In this document: positions 14,646 through 22,130 of the stretch, piece after piece
Position numbering within the stretch: the stretch's first letter is position 1
Layout of the letters: the number at the start of each line of letters is the position of its first letter
NCBI GenBank assembly: GCA_017609245.1
Contig: JAFCEI010000005.1
Coordinates: 1-24,417, forward strand
Direction of reading: 5' to 3'
Length of the DNA: 24,417 bases
Source: Candidatus Woesearchaeota archaeon
Lineage (GTDB): Archaea > Nanobdellota > Nanobdellia > Woesearchaeales > JAFCFN01
Position numbers and translations under genes: made by a program
The notes under the pieces: model-generated
Seen by the model: only the letters and a program-made list of their open reading frames with translations
What the model was told of the DNA's origin: nothing
The model's database searches: none

Positions 14646-15964
14646 TGAATATCTCAAACAAAATAATAACCTATCTGTTGTTGGTTTGGATAATCATATC
14701 CATCGGGCAGGTTTATGTGGTTTCAAAACACATGCCTGCAACAGGCAAGGCAACAGCATTGATAAAAACAAATGTGAAACAGATGTCTGGATTATACACC
14801 AAATATGATAAATATTCTCCCGCAGTGGATGTCGCAATACAGGGGAGTTCATTTACATATAATGGTCTTCTTGAACTTGATATAATCAACGCAAACAAAT
14901 CTGTCCACGGATATCCCAAAAATATTTCTCTGGATGATGATGGAGATTTTACAGAGCTGCTGAAAACAGGCAATCTATCGCACGGCAATTATACTATAAT
15001 TGCTACTGACTCTAATCCTGTCTTATCAAAAAACAAGACAATAGAGATTCTGCCGCAATATATTGGGTTAGGCAGGATATACAGCCCATTTGGAAAGACT
15101 GTTGATCTAATTATGAAAGTTTATGACCAAGATGGAAATCTTGTCTTAAGCGATGATGGAGATTATAATCTATCATTCAAATATGGTATGGAATATGATG
15201 TCCATATTACTCCTCGTGATCTCTCAGGCATTGATAAGGTCATATTTAATGTCATGGTAAATGAAGGCGATTTTGCTAATCTGGCTGGGCTGGACTCAAT
15301 TGAAGTAAAATACTCAGATAATATAGATGGGCTGCATATGGATAAACTGACAGCCATAGTTCCAAATGTGATTCCAAACAGCATGCACATATATTTTAAT
15401 CACGATGCAAGACCGAAAATGAGCATATTCAAATGCCTTGTCTGGAATTTTACAGCGAGAAGATGTGATGGAAATTGGACTTTTGTCAAGAATATAACAG
15501 AAGGCACAAAAGATACAGATGTAATCATCTACCCTACAGATCCTGGTTTTGCAGTCGGCGCTTATCCTTTCTGCGGCGACGGAGTATGGGATACTGGAGA
15601 AACCCTCAAGAACTGCCCAGAAGACTATCCGATCCCTTCCCTGCTCCCTGAAAAAGCCCGCAGGCACCGCCCATCTGCTGCTGAGACATGCAATGATAGC
15701 ACATTAAATCAAGATGAATCAGATACAGATTGCGGAGGGATCTGTCCTGCCTGTGATATCGGAAAGACGTGCAAGACTGATAGTGACTGCATAAGCAGCT
15801 ACTGTCATGATAATATCTGCAGCACACCTGTTGAGATTGAAAAACCTGCTGTCGACCTCCCTTTCAAGCTTGATGCAAAGCCGATCATAGTCACTTTATT
15901 GGCAATGATCATATTACTGCTTATTCTAAGTATTGTTATCCAGTATGTAAGAAAAAAACGCTGA
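14645..15964 (+). CDS. Surface protein with calcium-loop-like and Cys-rich repeats, anchored at both ends
   Basis: A 439-residue protein. The N-terminal membrane helix (about 8-27) is followed by PATGKATALIKTNV, like the start of the neighbouring small surface proteins. The large beta-rich ectodomain has several sequons. Around residues 258-280 it has FKCLVWNFTARRCDGNW, matching a domain in the giant protein at 1-4866. Next come CGDGVWDTGETLKNCPEDY (about 310-328), a Ca2+-loop-like motif common in archaeal and myxobacterial surface proteins, and a Cys-rich unit (DTDCGGICPAC, then CKTDSDCISSYC; about 352-393). A C-terminal helix (about 411-433) ends in RKKR. The ectodomain is therefore held to the membrane at one or both ends. 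Function unknown; adhesion or envelope structure is likely. Confidence 0.82.
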   Translation: MNISNKIITYLLLVWIIISIGQVYVVSKHMPATGKATALIKTNVKQMSGLYTKYDKYSPAVDVAIQGSSFTYNGLLELDIINANKSVHGYPKNISLDDDGDFTELLKTGNLSHGNYTIIATDSNPVLSKNKTIEILPQYIGLGRIYSPFGKTVDLIMKVYDQDGNLVLSDDGDYNLSFKYGMEYDVHITPRDLSGIDKVIFNVMVNEGDFANLAGLDSIEVKYSDNIDGLHMDKLTAIVPNVIPNSMHIYFNHDARPKMSIFKCLVWNFTARRCDGNWTFVKNITEGTKDTDVIIYPTDPGFAVGAYPFCGDGVWDTGETLKNCPEDYPIPSLLPEKARRHRPSAAETCNDSTLNQDESDTDCGGICPACDIGKTCKTDSDCISSYCHDNICSTPVEIEKPAVDLPFKLDAKPIIVTLLAMIILLLILSIVIQYVRKKR

Positions 15965-15979
15965 TTATTACAAAGAAGA

Positions 15980-16942
15980 TTAGGCTACAGCTCCAAAAAA
16001 CCACTCAGCTGCTATAAAAATTATATAAATCATAAGCATCAGCACGCCTTCTTTCCAGTTCAGTGTCTTTGTTTTAACAAGATACATTGCAAGTGCAGTT
16101 GAAAGAACAGTAAAGATGATTACATTTGTCAAAATGGTCATATCAAATGTAAATGGCCTGATCAGGGCAATAATTCCTAAAAAAAACACAGACTTGGTTA
16201 TATTTGAACCGATTACATTTCCAAACCCTACATCAGTATGGCCTTTCAGAACAGACCTGATGCCCACAGAAATATCAGATATTGAAGCCCCAATACCTAT
16301 TACGACCAGTGCAATATAATAGCTTGGAATTCCAAGATCATTTGCCAGCTGAACAGAAGAAAACACCAGCCACCTTGAACTTAGCAGCATTGCAACAAGT
16401 GTTCCGCCAAAAATAAGGAAATTTCTGTAGATATTCTTGAACCTTACTTGTTTCTTTATTTTTCCAAGCTCTCCCTCTTTTTTCCAAAGCATAAACAAGT
16501 AAGTAAAAAATGCTATAATCAATATTGCACCATCAATCCGTGTTATCTTGTTGTCCCAAAGCAAAACCAAAGGAAGCATCAGAACAGCAAATGAAACTGT
16601 TTTCATCTTATTAAGCACCTTGCTCTCAACCTTTACTTTTCTGCCGACCAACGCAAGTGTTCCAAGAACTAAAGTAAGCTCTACCACATTTGATCCCAGT
16701 ATCGTTCCAAAAATAACTCCGCCTTCATTAATAAACGCACCTGTTAAAGAAGATATGAACTCAGGAATAGAAGAAGCAAATGCAACAACAACAAAACCAA
16801 CAATATAATCAGACAGGCCCAGTTTTCTTGCATAATCAGAGATGCCATACACAGCAATATCTGCTGCTTTTATCAAAATAGCCAGGCTTATTGCTATGAC
16901 TACAGTATGGAATAAGATCGGATTTTCTATAATTGGCATCAT
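15980..16942 (-). CDS. CaCA-family Na+/Ca2+ (or cation/Ca2+) exchanger
   Basis: A 320-residue protein with about ten membrane helices in two inverted halves. The alpha-1 region reads AFASSIPEFISS with GTILGSNVVELTLVLG; alpha-2 reads GIGASISDISVGIRS with FGNVIGSN. Archaeal NCX uses Glu in each alpha repeat; here alpha-1 keeps Glu (SIPEF) but alpha-2 has Asp in place of Glu (SISDI) and lacks the usual Pro, so ion selectivity may differ. Its first ATG overlaps the stop of the P-type ATPase gene (ATGA), placing a secondary and a primary Ca2+ exporter in one operon. Expected role: Ca2+ extrusion at the cytoplasmic membrane. Confidence 0.9.
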   Translation of the reverse strand: MMPIIENPILFHTVVIAISLAILIKAADIAVYGISDYARKLGLSDYIVGFVVVAFASSIPEFISSLTGAFINEGGVIFGTILGSNVVELTLVLGTLALVGRKVKVESKVLNKMKTVSFAVLMLPLVLLWDNKITRIDGAILIIAFFTYLFMLWKKEGELGKIKKQVRFKNIYRNFLIFGGTLVAMLLSSRWLVFSSVQLANDLGIPSYYIALVVIGIGASISDISVGIRSVLKGHTDVGFGNVIGSNITKSVFFLGIIALIRPFTFDMTILTNVIIFTVLSTALAMYLVKTKTLNWKEGVLMLMIYIIFIAAEWFFGAVA

Positions 16943-19587
16943 CTACCTCTTTTTTTTGAAGTTACCAGCTTATATATTTCTAGATAAATAAAGCCAGTGC
17001 TTGCAACTAAAATTATGGTTGCCCAATCTAATAAATCAAGCGAAATCACTTTAAATAAGTTTTGGAAAAAGCTTGTGTATAATATGATGAGGTGAAGCAA
17101 TACAGAAAGCGCAACAGCGCCCAACAGATATTTGTTTGCAAAGATTCCAACTTCAAAAGATGATTTTGTCAAAGATCTGCAGCTGAATGACTGGAACAAT
17201 TCAAACATTATGACTGATGTAAATACCATTGTCTGCGCTTTTACAGCTCCTGATGAAGCAAGTGCTTTTAAAAAGAGAAACATGACTCCAATGAACATGA
17301 CTATTGGATAACCAAATACAAAAGCCCCCAACCCCCTAAAAATACTCCCCTTAGGAGATCGTGGCGGCCGTTCCATGATGCCTTTTTCAGCAGGATCGAC
17401 ACCTAATGCAAGTGCAGGCAGTCCGTCTGTAATCAGGTTTATCCATAATATCTGTATTGCTGCCAGAGGCAGCACAGCACTGCCTGTTGAAGGATCTGTA
17501 AAACCTATCAGTATTGCTAAGAATATGATCAAAATTTCACCTATATTTCCTGACAACAGCAATGCCAAAAATTTCTTGATATTATCATAGACTGTTCTCC
17601 CACTCTCAACAGCATTCACTATACTGGCAAAATTATCATCAGTTAATATCATCTCTGAAGCTTCCTTGGAAACATCAGTGCCTGTGATGCCCATAGCTAT
17701 GCCAATATCAGCTGATTTCAGGGCAGGCGCGTCATTAACACCATCTCCTGTCATCGCGATTATATGCCCCTTTTTCCTCAAGGCATCGATTATCTTTGTT
17801 TTATGGGCAGGGTCAACCCTTGCATAAACTACAACATCCTCCACAATCTTATCAAGATTATGTATCCTGTCTAATTCAGCCCCGGTTACTGACTTGCCTT
17901 TGATGCCTATCTCATCTGCAACTGCCACAGCAGTGCCTTCAAAATCTCCGGTTATCATTATTACCTTTATGCCTGCTTTCTTGCATTTAGATATAGCCTC
18001 TTTTGCTTCTTTCCTGGGAGGGTCTATCATCCCCTGAAGCCCTACAAAAATCATGTTGTTCTCTATGTTTTCTTCTTTTTCAGATTCCTTGATCTTCTTA
18101 TATGCAAATCCCAGCACTCTCAATGCTTTTCCTGCAAATTTTTTGTTCTGATTGAGAATCTGCCTCTTATCATGCTTTGTCAGCTTTCTTACTTTTCCGT
18201 CTATCAATATCTTGCTGCACAATTCAATTAGCACGTCAGGAGCCCCTTTTGTAAGGGCGAACAAACCATTGTTCATCTTATGCACTGTTGTCATCCTTTT
18301 TCGTTCAGAAGAGAATTGTATTTCTTTCTTTCTGGGATATTTCTCCTGCAGCTTTTTAATAGATATGCCTGCTTTTCTGGCTGTCACCAGCAATGCAGCT
18401 TCTGTAGGATCTCCTGTGACTTGCCACTCATCTCCCTGTTGTCTGAGTTTAGTATCATTATTTAATGCCCCTATTTTCAGCAGCATGTCAAAATTTTTTG
18501 GGTTATCGCTAAATCTTCCATCTGGCTCATAACCAGAACCGCTGACCTTGATGACCTTCTGGTTGACATAGATGTTCTTGACAGTCATCTCATTATGGGT
18601 TAAAGTGCCTGTCTTGTCAGAGCAGATAACAGTGCATGCACCCAGGGTCTCAACACTTGGCAATTTCCTTATCAAAGCATTCTTCTTTGCCATCTTCTGA
18701 AGCCCTAATGCCAAAGAGATAGTTACAACAGCAGGCAGCCCCTCAGGTATTGCTGCAACAGCCAATGCAACTGATGTTAAAAATATATCTGCTGCAGGTA
18801 TGTCTCTTAATAATCCTGCCAGAAAAACGATGATTGCGATGGAAACAACAGCCAAACCCAGATATTTGGCAAGGTTTTTTAGTTTCTTTTGCAGGGGAGT
18901 GGGTTCTTGTCTTGTCTCTTCTATCAGTTTTGCTATCCGCCCCAGCTCAGTATTCATCCCAGTGTCAGTTACAAGCGCTTTTGCTCTTCCTTTAGTGATG
19001 ATCGTGCCGGAAAAGACCATGTTCTTTCTGTCTCCGACAACAGCAGACTCATGCAAAACAGCTAATTCCTTTTTTATTGGCAGGCTTTCGCCTGTTAAAG
19101 CAGCCTCCTGCGTCTGCAGATTAACTAATTCTATTAATCGTGCATCAGCAGCTATCTTGTCACCAGTATTTAACACTAAAATATCTCCAGGAACAATCTC
19201 TTCAGCTCTTATTTCCTTCTCCTTGCTATCCCTGATAACAGTTGCCCTCAGCCCAGCCAGTCTCTTTAATGCTTGTATCGACTTTTCTGCCCTGTACTCC
19301 TGTATAAAACCAAAAAATGCATTTAATATCACTATTGCTGCAATAACTGCTGCATCTGTCTGCTTGCCGATCAAAACAGAAGCCAATATTGCCAGCAATA
19401 AGATCCACATCAGAGGTGAATAAAACTGGGAAACAAATATCTGAAAAGACTTTATCTTCTTTTTTTCTGTAATCTCATTATATCCATATTTTTTTAATCT
19501 TGCTTCTGCTTCTATTTCTGTTAATCCGCCTCTGGAAGAATTCAGCTCTTTAAAAACATCAGTTACCTTTAACGCATACCAATTCAT
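16939..19587 (-). CDS. SERCA-like P-type Ca2+-transporting ATPase
   Basis: An 882-residue P2A-type ATPase of usual length. TGES is at residues 165-168 (actuator), PEGLP at 281-285 in M4, and DKTGTLT at 324-330 with phosphorylated Asp324; the KGAPDVL nucleotide-binding motif and TGDGVNDAPALK hinge follow. Both SERCA Ca2+ sites appear intact: M4 PEGLP; M5 SGNIGEI (the Asn and Glu equivalents of N768 and E771); M6 LWINLITDGLPAL (Asn, Thr and Asp equivalents of N796, T799 and D800). That supports Ca2+ rather than Na+/K+ or Mg2+ as substrate. A TATA-like TTTTTAAAT around 19624-19632 lies about 40 nt upstream, with GGGG before the ATG. It is the first gene of a two-gene operon with the exchanger. 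Confidence 0.94.
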   Translation of the reverse strand: MNWYALKVTDVFKELNSSRGGLTEIEAEARLKKYGYNEITEKKKIKSFQIFVSQFYSPLMWILLLAILASVLIGKQTDAAVIAAIVILNAFFGFIQEYRAEKSIQALKRLAGLRATVIRDSKEKEIRAEEIVPGDILVLNTGDKIAADARLIELVNLQTQEAALTGESLPIKKELAVLHESAVVGDRKNMVFSGTIITKGRAKALVTDTGMNTELGRIAKLIEETRQEPTPLQKKLKNLAKYLGLAVVSIAIIVFLAGLLRDIPAADIFLTSVALAVAAIPEGLPAVVTISLALGLQKMAKKNALIRKLPSVETLGACTVICSDKTGTLTHNEMTVKNIYVNQKVIKVSGSGYEPDGRFSDNPKNFDMLLKIGALNNDTKLRQQGDEWQVTGDPTEAALLVTARKAGISIKKLQEKYPRKKEIQFSSERKRMTTVHKMNNGLFALTKGAPDVLIELCSKILIDGKVRKLTKHDKRQILNQNKKFAGKALRVLGFAYKKIKESEKEENIENNMIFVGLQGMIDPPRKEAKEAISKCKKAGIKVIMITGDFEGTAVAVADEIGIKGKSVTGAELDRIHNLDKIVEDVVVYARVDPAHKTKIIDALRKKGHIIAMTGDGVNDAPALKSADIGIAMGITGTDVSKEASEMILTDDNFASIVNAVESGRTVYDNIKKFLALLLSGNIGEILIIFLAILIGFTDPSTGSAVLPLAAIQILWINLITDGLPALALGVDPAEKGIMERPPRSPKGSIFRGLGAFVFGYPIVMFIGVMFLFLKALASSGAVKAQTMVFTSVIMFELFQSFSCRSLTKSSFEVGIFANKYLLGAVALSVLLHLIILYTSFFQNLFKVISLDLLDWATIILVASTGFIYLEIYKLVTSKKRGR

Positions 19588-19643
19588 ATAAACCCCTTTT
19601 AGATTATTAATAACTGGTTTTCATTTAAAAAGATTGTTGTCTA

Positions 19644-19658
19644 AACCGCTTGGCGGTT
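19644..19658. repeat. Perfect 6-bp hairpin upstream of dtdA
   Basis: AACCGC and GCGGTT form a perfect stem around a three-base loop. It abuts the diverged third copy of the GC-rich repeat and sits in the 128-bp divergent gap between the ATPase and dtdA. Confidence 0.6.
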
Positions 19659-19685
19659 GGTTGGGGGTCGGGCGGGCAGGAAAGC
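19652..19685 (+). repeat. GC-rich interspersed repeat, diverged copy 3
   Basis: It shares GGCGG, TTGG, GGGGG and GGGCAGG.AAGC in order with copy 1 when a two-base deletion and a one-base insertion are allowed. It lies only about 230 bp upstream of the copy inside dtdA, in the same orientation. The homology is weaker than between copies 1 and 2. Confidence 0.5.
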
Positions 19686-19696
19686 TTTTTATAAAT
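19686..19696 (+). promoter_or_regulatory. TATA box for dtdA
   Basis: TTTTTATAAAT is centred about 25 nt before ATG 19716, so a leaderless dtdA transcript is expected. It directly follows repeat copy 3. Confidence 0.55.
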
Positions 19697-19715
19697 CAAA
19701 AATAAGAATACAATT

Positions 19716-20582
19716 ATGCAAACAGCCATAATAGTCTCAAAAAAAGACCCTGCTGGGATGAATATCAAAGAGTGTCTTCTAGACCTGTTTCCATTCAAAG
19801 AATTAGATAAAAAGTTTGAAAAAAATCCAGTCTATCAGCTAAAAAACATTACTCTTTACACAGTAAACAAAGAAACAATCTATTGCGAAGATATTGATAA
19901 GAGAATATCCAAATCTCCGGGCGGCAATGGCAGGGGGATGGCGGGTAGGCAAATTCAATCCCCAGATTTGATAATCTTTGCCACAAAACACGAAGCAGAA
20001 GCAAAGATCCATTCTATATCTGTTCATGCGCCAGGAAACTGGAGCTCAGCAAAGTTTGGAGGCAGAGACAATCAGCTGTGCATTGCGCCTGCATGCTATC
20101 TAAAACATGCGCTTCTTGTGCTCGAAAGACTGGCAAAAAACATGGATTTTGAGATTGTGCAGGAAGTCACTCATCACGGACCTTATCTGGAAACACCCTG
20201 TATGTTCATAGAGATCGGAAGCGATTTAAAGTCATGGCAGGACAGGCAGGCAGGCCATATAATTGCAAAAACAATTATGCACATACTGGAAAATCGCCCT
20301 CTAAAATATAAAGCAGCTCTTGGAATAGGCGGCACACACTACACGCCAACATTCAAAAAAATCATATTTAAGACAGACTATGCACTAGGCCATATCTGCC
20401 CAAAATACCGGCTTGAAAAGCTGACAAAAGAGATGATTGAGCAGGCAATTGAAAAGACTAAAGAAAGAGTTGATCTGGTAATCTTAGACTGGAAAGGCCT
20501 GGGCCAGTTCAAGGAAAAAATAGTGAATAGTCTAGATGAATTAAAAATAAAAACAAAAAAAGCAAAAGAAATCTACAAGTAA
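19716..20582 (+). CDS. dtdA: D-aminoacyl-tRNA deacylase, archaeal DtdA, with in-frame repeat insertion
   Basis: A 288-residue archaeal/plant-type deacylase that hydrolyses D-amino acids from tRNA, a chirality proofreading step. Family hallmarks are HAPGNWSSAKFGG (104-116), THHGPYLETPCMFIEIGS (152-169), LGIGGTHYTP (202-211), GHICPKY (225-231) and DWKG (258-261). Residues 69-82 (GGNGRGMAGRQIQS) interrupt the normally short link between the DKRI helix and the strand DLIIFATKH; the bacterial-style alignment I remember for Pyrococcus DtdA has only a few residues there. Those 14 codons equal a 42-bp repeat (19919-19960), also present at 7816-7857. The insertion lies in a surface loop away from the HHGP and GGTHY motifs, so the enzyme is probably active. 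It converges on rpl11 with a 2-bp gap. Confidence 0.93.
   Translation: MQTAIIVSKKDPAGMNIKECLLDLFPFKELDKKFEKNPVYQLKNITLYTVNKETIYCEDIDKRISKSPGGNGRGMAGRQIQSPDLIIFATKHEAEAKIHSISVHAPGNWSSAKFGGRDNQLCIAPACYLKHALLVLERLAKNMDFEIVQEVTHHGPYLETPCMFIEIGSDLKSWQDRQAGHIIAKTIMHILENRPLKYKAALGIGGTHYTPTFKKIIFKTDYALGHICPKYRLEKLTKEMIEQAIEKTKERVDLVILDWKGLGQFKEKIVNSLDELKIKTKKAKEIYK
19919..19960 (+). repeat. 42-bp GC-rich interspersed repeat, copy 2, inside dtdA
   Basis: It matches copy 1 at 36 of 42 positions, ungapped. Its length is exactly 14 codons and it is read through in frame as Gly/Arg-rich residues 69-82 of DtdA. I see no flanking target-site duplication of useful length. Confidence 0.8.
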
Positions 20583-20584
20583 GC

Positions 20585-21349
20585 TTATTCCTTTTTCTCT
20601 TCTTTAGCTGCAGGTGCTCCTCCAGCCGGAGCTGCAGCTCCTTCAGCAGGTGCTCCTTCTGCTGGCAGCAACTCAGCAATCATCGGCTCTGGAATATCTG
20701 CTTCCCTTAGCTTGGCTTTGATCTCTGATTTCTCAGCATCCTTCATTGATTCCATGATTTCCTTAGCCTTAGCTTCAAACTCAGCTCTTCTCTCTTCCAT
20801 CTCTTCAGCTAATCTCTTCTTCTCTTCTTCCAGTTTCTTCATCTCTTCTGCTGAGATCTCTGTCTTTTCTTCTTTAATCTCTTTATCAAATTTGCCTTCA
20901 TTAACCAGTTTGATAGCGTCAACAGCAGGTTTTCCTTCTACTAGAATCCCCATTGAATTAGCAGATCCCATCACTTCTTTGACCTTTTCTTTCAATGTTT
21001 TACCAAGAAGTGCATCTTCTTTCATCTTAGCAACCTTAATAACCTGCTCTATAAGAACATCAGCAACCTTATCCTGCAATGGATTGCCTGCGCCTTTTTC
21101 AACACCTGCTTCTTTTAATAATAATGATGATACAGGAGGAGTACCGACTGAAATCTCAAACTCTTTTGTATCAGAATCAACAGTTACCTTGACAGGAACT
21201 TGCATTCCCTTGAAATCCTTTGTTTTTTCATTGATAGCATTAACTATTTCACCTATATTTACGCCTAACGGACCTAGTGCAGGCCCTAGCGGAGGTGCTG
21301 CTGTTGCTTTTCCTCCTTCAACTAATGATTCGATTGTTTCTTTTGCCAT
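20585..21349 (-). CDS. rpl11: Ribosomal protein L11 (uL11) with long C-terminal extension
   Basis: A 254-residue protein. Residues 1-159 are standard archaeal uL11, which binds the GTPase-associated centre of 23S rRNA at the stalk base: the N-terminal domain has PPLGPALGPLGVN and VGTPP; the RNA-binding C-terminal domain has VMGSANSMGILVEG. Residues 160-254 are extra: a Glu/Lys-rich helical or coiled-coil segment (about 165-215), a short IPEPMIAELLP stretch, and a hinge rich in Ala, Pro and Gly ending in AAKEEKKE. That last part resembles the hinge and charged tail of archaeal stalk proteins P0 and P1, but without their terminal LFG motif. GGAGGG lies about 11 nt before ATG 21349. No TATA is apparent, so it is probably read through from spt5. 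L1, P0 and P1 do not follow here. Confidence 0.93.
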   Translation of the reverse strand: MAKETIESLVEGGKATAAPPLGPALGPLGVNIGEIVNAINEKTKDFKGMQVPVKVTVDSDTKEFEISVGTPPVSSLLLKEAGVEKGAGNPLQDKVADVLIEQVIKVAKMKEDALLGKTLKEKVKEVMGSANSMGILVEGKPAVDAIKLVNEGKFDKEIKEEKTEISAEEMKKLEEEKKRLAEEMEERRAEFEAKAKEIMESMKDAEKSEIKAKLREADIPEPMIAELLPAEGAPAEGAAAPAGGAPAAKEEKKE

Positions 21350-21360
21350 TTAACCCTTTT

Positions 21361-21431
21361 CCCTCCGCTTCGCTTCGGCAAAAGCGTTAACGAAAAAAAA
21401 TTTGCTTCGCAAATTAGCTCGCTTCGCTCGC
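21361..21431 (-). repeat. Cluster of three GCGAAGC mini-hairpin motifs between spt5 and rpl11
   Basis: On the transcribed strand, GCGAAGC occurs three times in about 60 bp (plus-strand GCTTCGC at 21367-21373, 21404-21410 and 21421-21427). There is also a CGTTAACG palindrome (21385-21392). As DNA, GCGAAGC is known to fold into an unusually stable mini-hairpin. The GC-rich motifs are unlike the surrounding sequence. Confidence 0.65.
21393..21415 (-). terminator. Hairpin plus T tract between spt5 and rpl11
   Basis: On the minus strand a perfect 7-bp stem (AATTTGC and GCAAATT, loop GAA) runs straight into eight T residues counted from the end of the stem. It looks like an intrinsic terminator or attenuator inside the operon, about 18 bp after the spt5 stop and upstream of the rpl11 Shine-Dalgarno. 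Confidence 0.55.
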
Positions 21432-21432
21432 A

Positions 21433-21909
21433 TTATTCCTCTTCTCCTTTTGATTCACCCTCTCTTCTGATAACCTTGACAGCGTCCATCCTCACTGTGA
21501 TGGGGATTGGAACAGCTGCTTCCAGCAATTCAACAACAACCTCTTCTTTTTGCTTGTCAATCCTTGTGATCTTGGCCTGCTCCCTCTTGAAAGCGCCAGA
21601 TATTATCTCAACAATATCATTTTTCCTTATGTCTCTCTCAACCTTTACCTGCTCAAGCATGTGCTCTATCTCTCCATAATCAACAGGTTTTGGCAAGATG
21701 CCTCTTGCATAAGGAACTCCAGCAGCTGCCTGCTCTGCATCTGTCCTGGTTTTTGCTTCTATGAATATATAGCCCCTCAAGCCATGGGGCCTTACAACAC
21801 TGTACGCCTCAATGCCTTTCTTTGTAGCATTAGAGCTAACAAAATCCATGACCTGATCTTCACGATTAGGCGTTGTCCTTAATGCAAAGATTGAACTTTG
21901 TGAATCCAT
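21433..21909 (-). CDS. spt5: Transcription elongation factor Spt5 (NusG family)
   Basis: A 158-residue protein with the archaeal two-domain layout: an NGN domain (residues about 6-88, with FALRTTPNREDQVMDFV and GYIFIEA) that binds the RNA polymerase clamp together with Spt4, and a KOW domain (about 95-150, with RKNDIVEIISGAFKREQAKI) that contacts the ribosome or other factors. A short acidic tail ends in GEEE. Length and domain order match the family. secE lies six bases upstream and rpl11 downstream, the classic archaeal and bacterial neighbourhood. Confidence 0.95.
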   Translation of the reverse strand: MDSQSSIFALRTTPNREDQVMDFVSSNATKKGIEAYSVVRPHGLRGYIFIEAKTRTDAEQAAAGVPYARGILPKPVDYGEIEHMLEQVKVERDIRKNDIVEIISGAFKREQAKITRIDKQKEEVVVELLEAAVPIPITVRMDAVKVIRREGESKGEEE

Positions 21910-21915
21910 CTTGAC

Positions 21916-22113
21916 TTAAAAAAACATTATTTTTATCAGTTGTATCAAAAAACCAAGCAAACCGATTATTATTATCCCAAGCCCAGTCACCTTTACGATG
22001 GTCTTAAACTCTTCTTTTGTCGGCTTTTTAGTCACTTTTAGCACTCTTATGCACTCTTTGGTAAATCTCTTAAGTTTCTTCATAAGAGTTGGCTTTTCTT
22101 CTGCATATTCCAT
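21916..22113 (-). CDS. secE: Preprotein translocase subunit SecE (Sec61-gamma)
   Basis: A 65-residue protein with a charged amphipathic N-terminal helix (about 10-37, with FTKECIRVLKVTKKPTKEEF) followed by one membrane helix (LGIIIIGLLGFLIQLIKIMFF), the usual archaeal SecE form that clamps SecY. The frame is open further upstream to 22269, but that part is antisense-free overlap with the preceding gene. ATG 22113 gives a family-size protein and lies ~25 nt after the TATA-like TTTAAATACTT (about 22131-22142). ATG 22083 would give a shorter protein and remains possible. Its place immediately before spt5 supports the call. Confidence 0.9.
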   Translation of the reverse strand: MEYAEEKPTLMKKLKRFTKECIRVLKVTKKPTKEEFKTIVKVTGLGIIIIGLLGFLIQLIKIMFF

Positions 22114-22130
22114 AATATCTAAAAAATAGT

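Noticed and set aside
15640..15690. GC-rich stretch in the 439-residue protein as another repeat copy
   Set aside because: It shares short G/C runs with the 42-bp repeat on the reverse strand, but the order of blocks does not align.
17320..17350. C/G-rich run in the P-type ATPase as a repeat copy
   Set aside because: The run encodes ordinary ATPase sequence after the family motif MERPPRSPKG, with no extra residues.
20233..20260. CAGGCAGG microrepeat in dtdA as a second insertion
   Set aside because: The encoded segment WQDRQAGHII aligns without extra length to the WxxDRAGxII-type segment I recall from other DtdA proteins.
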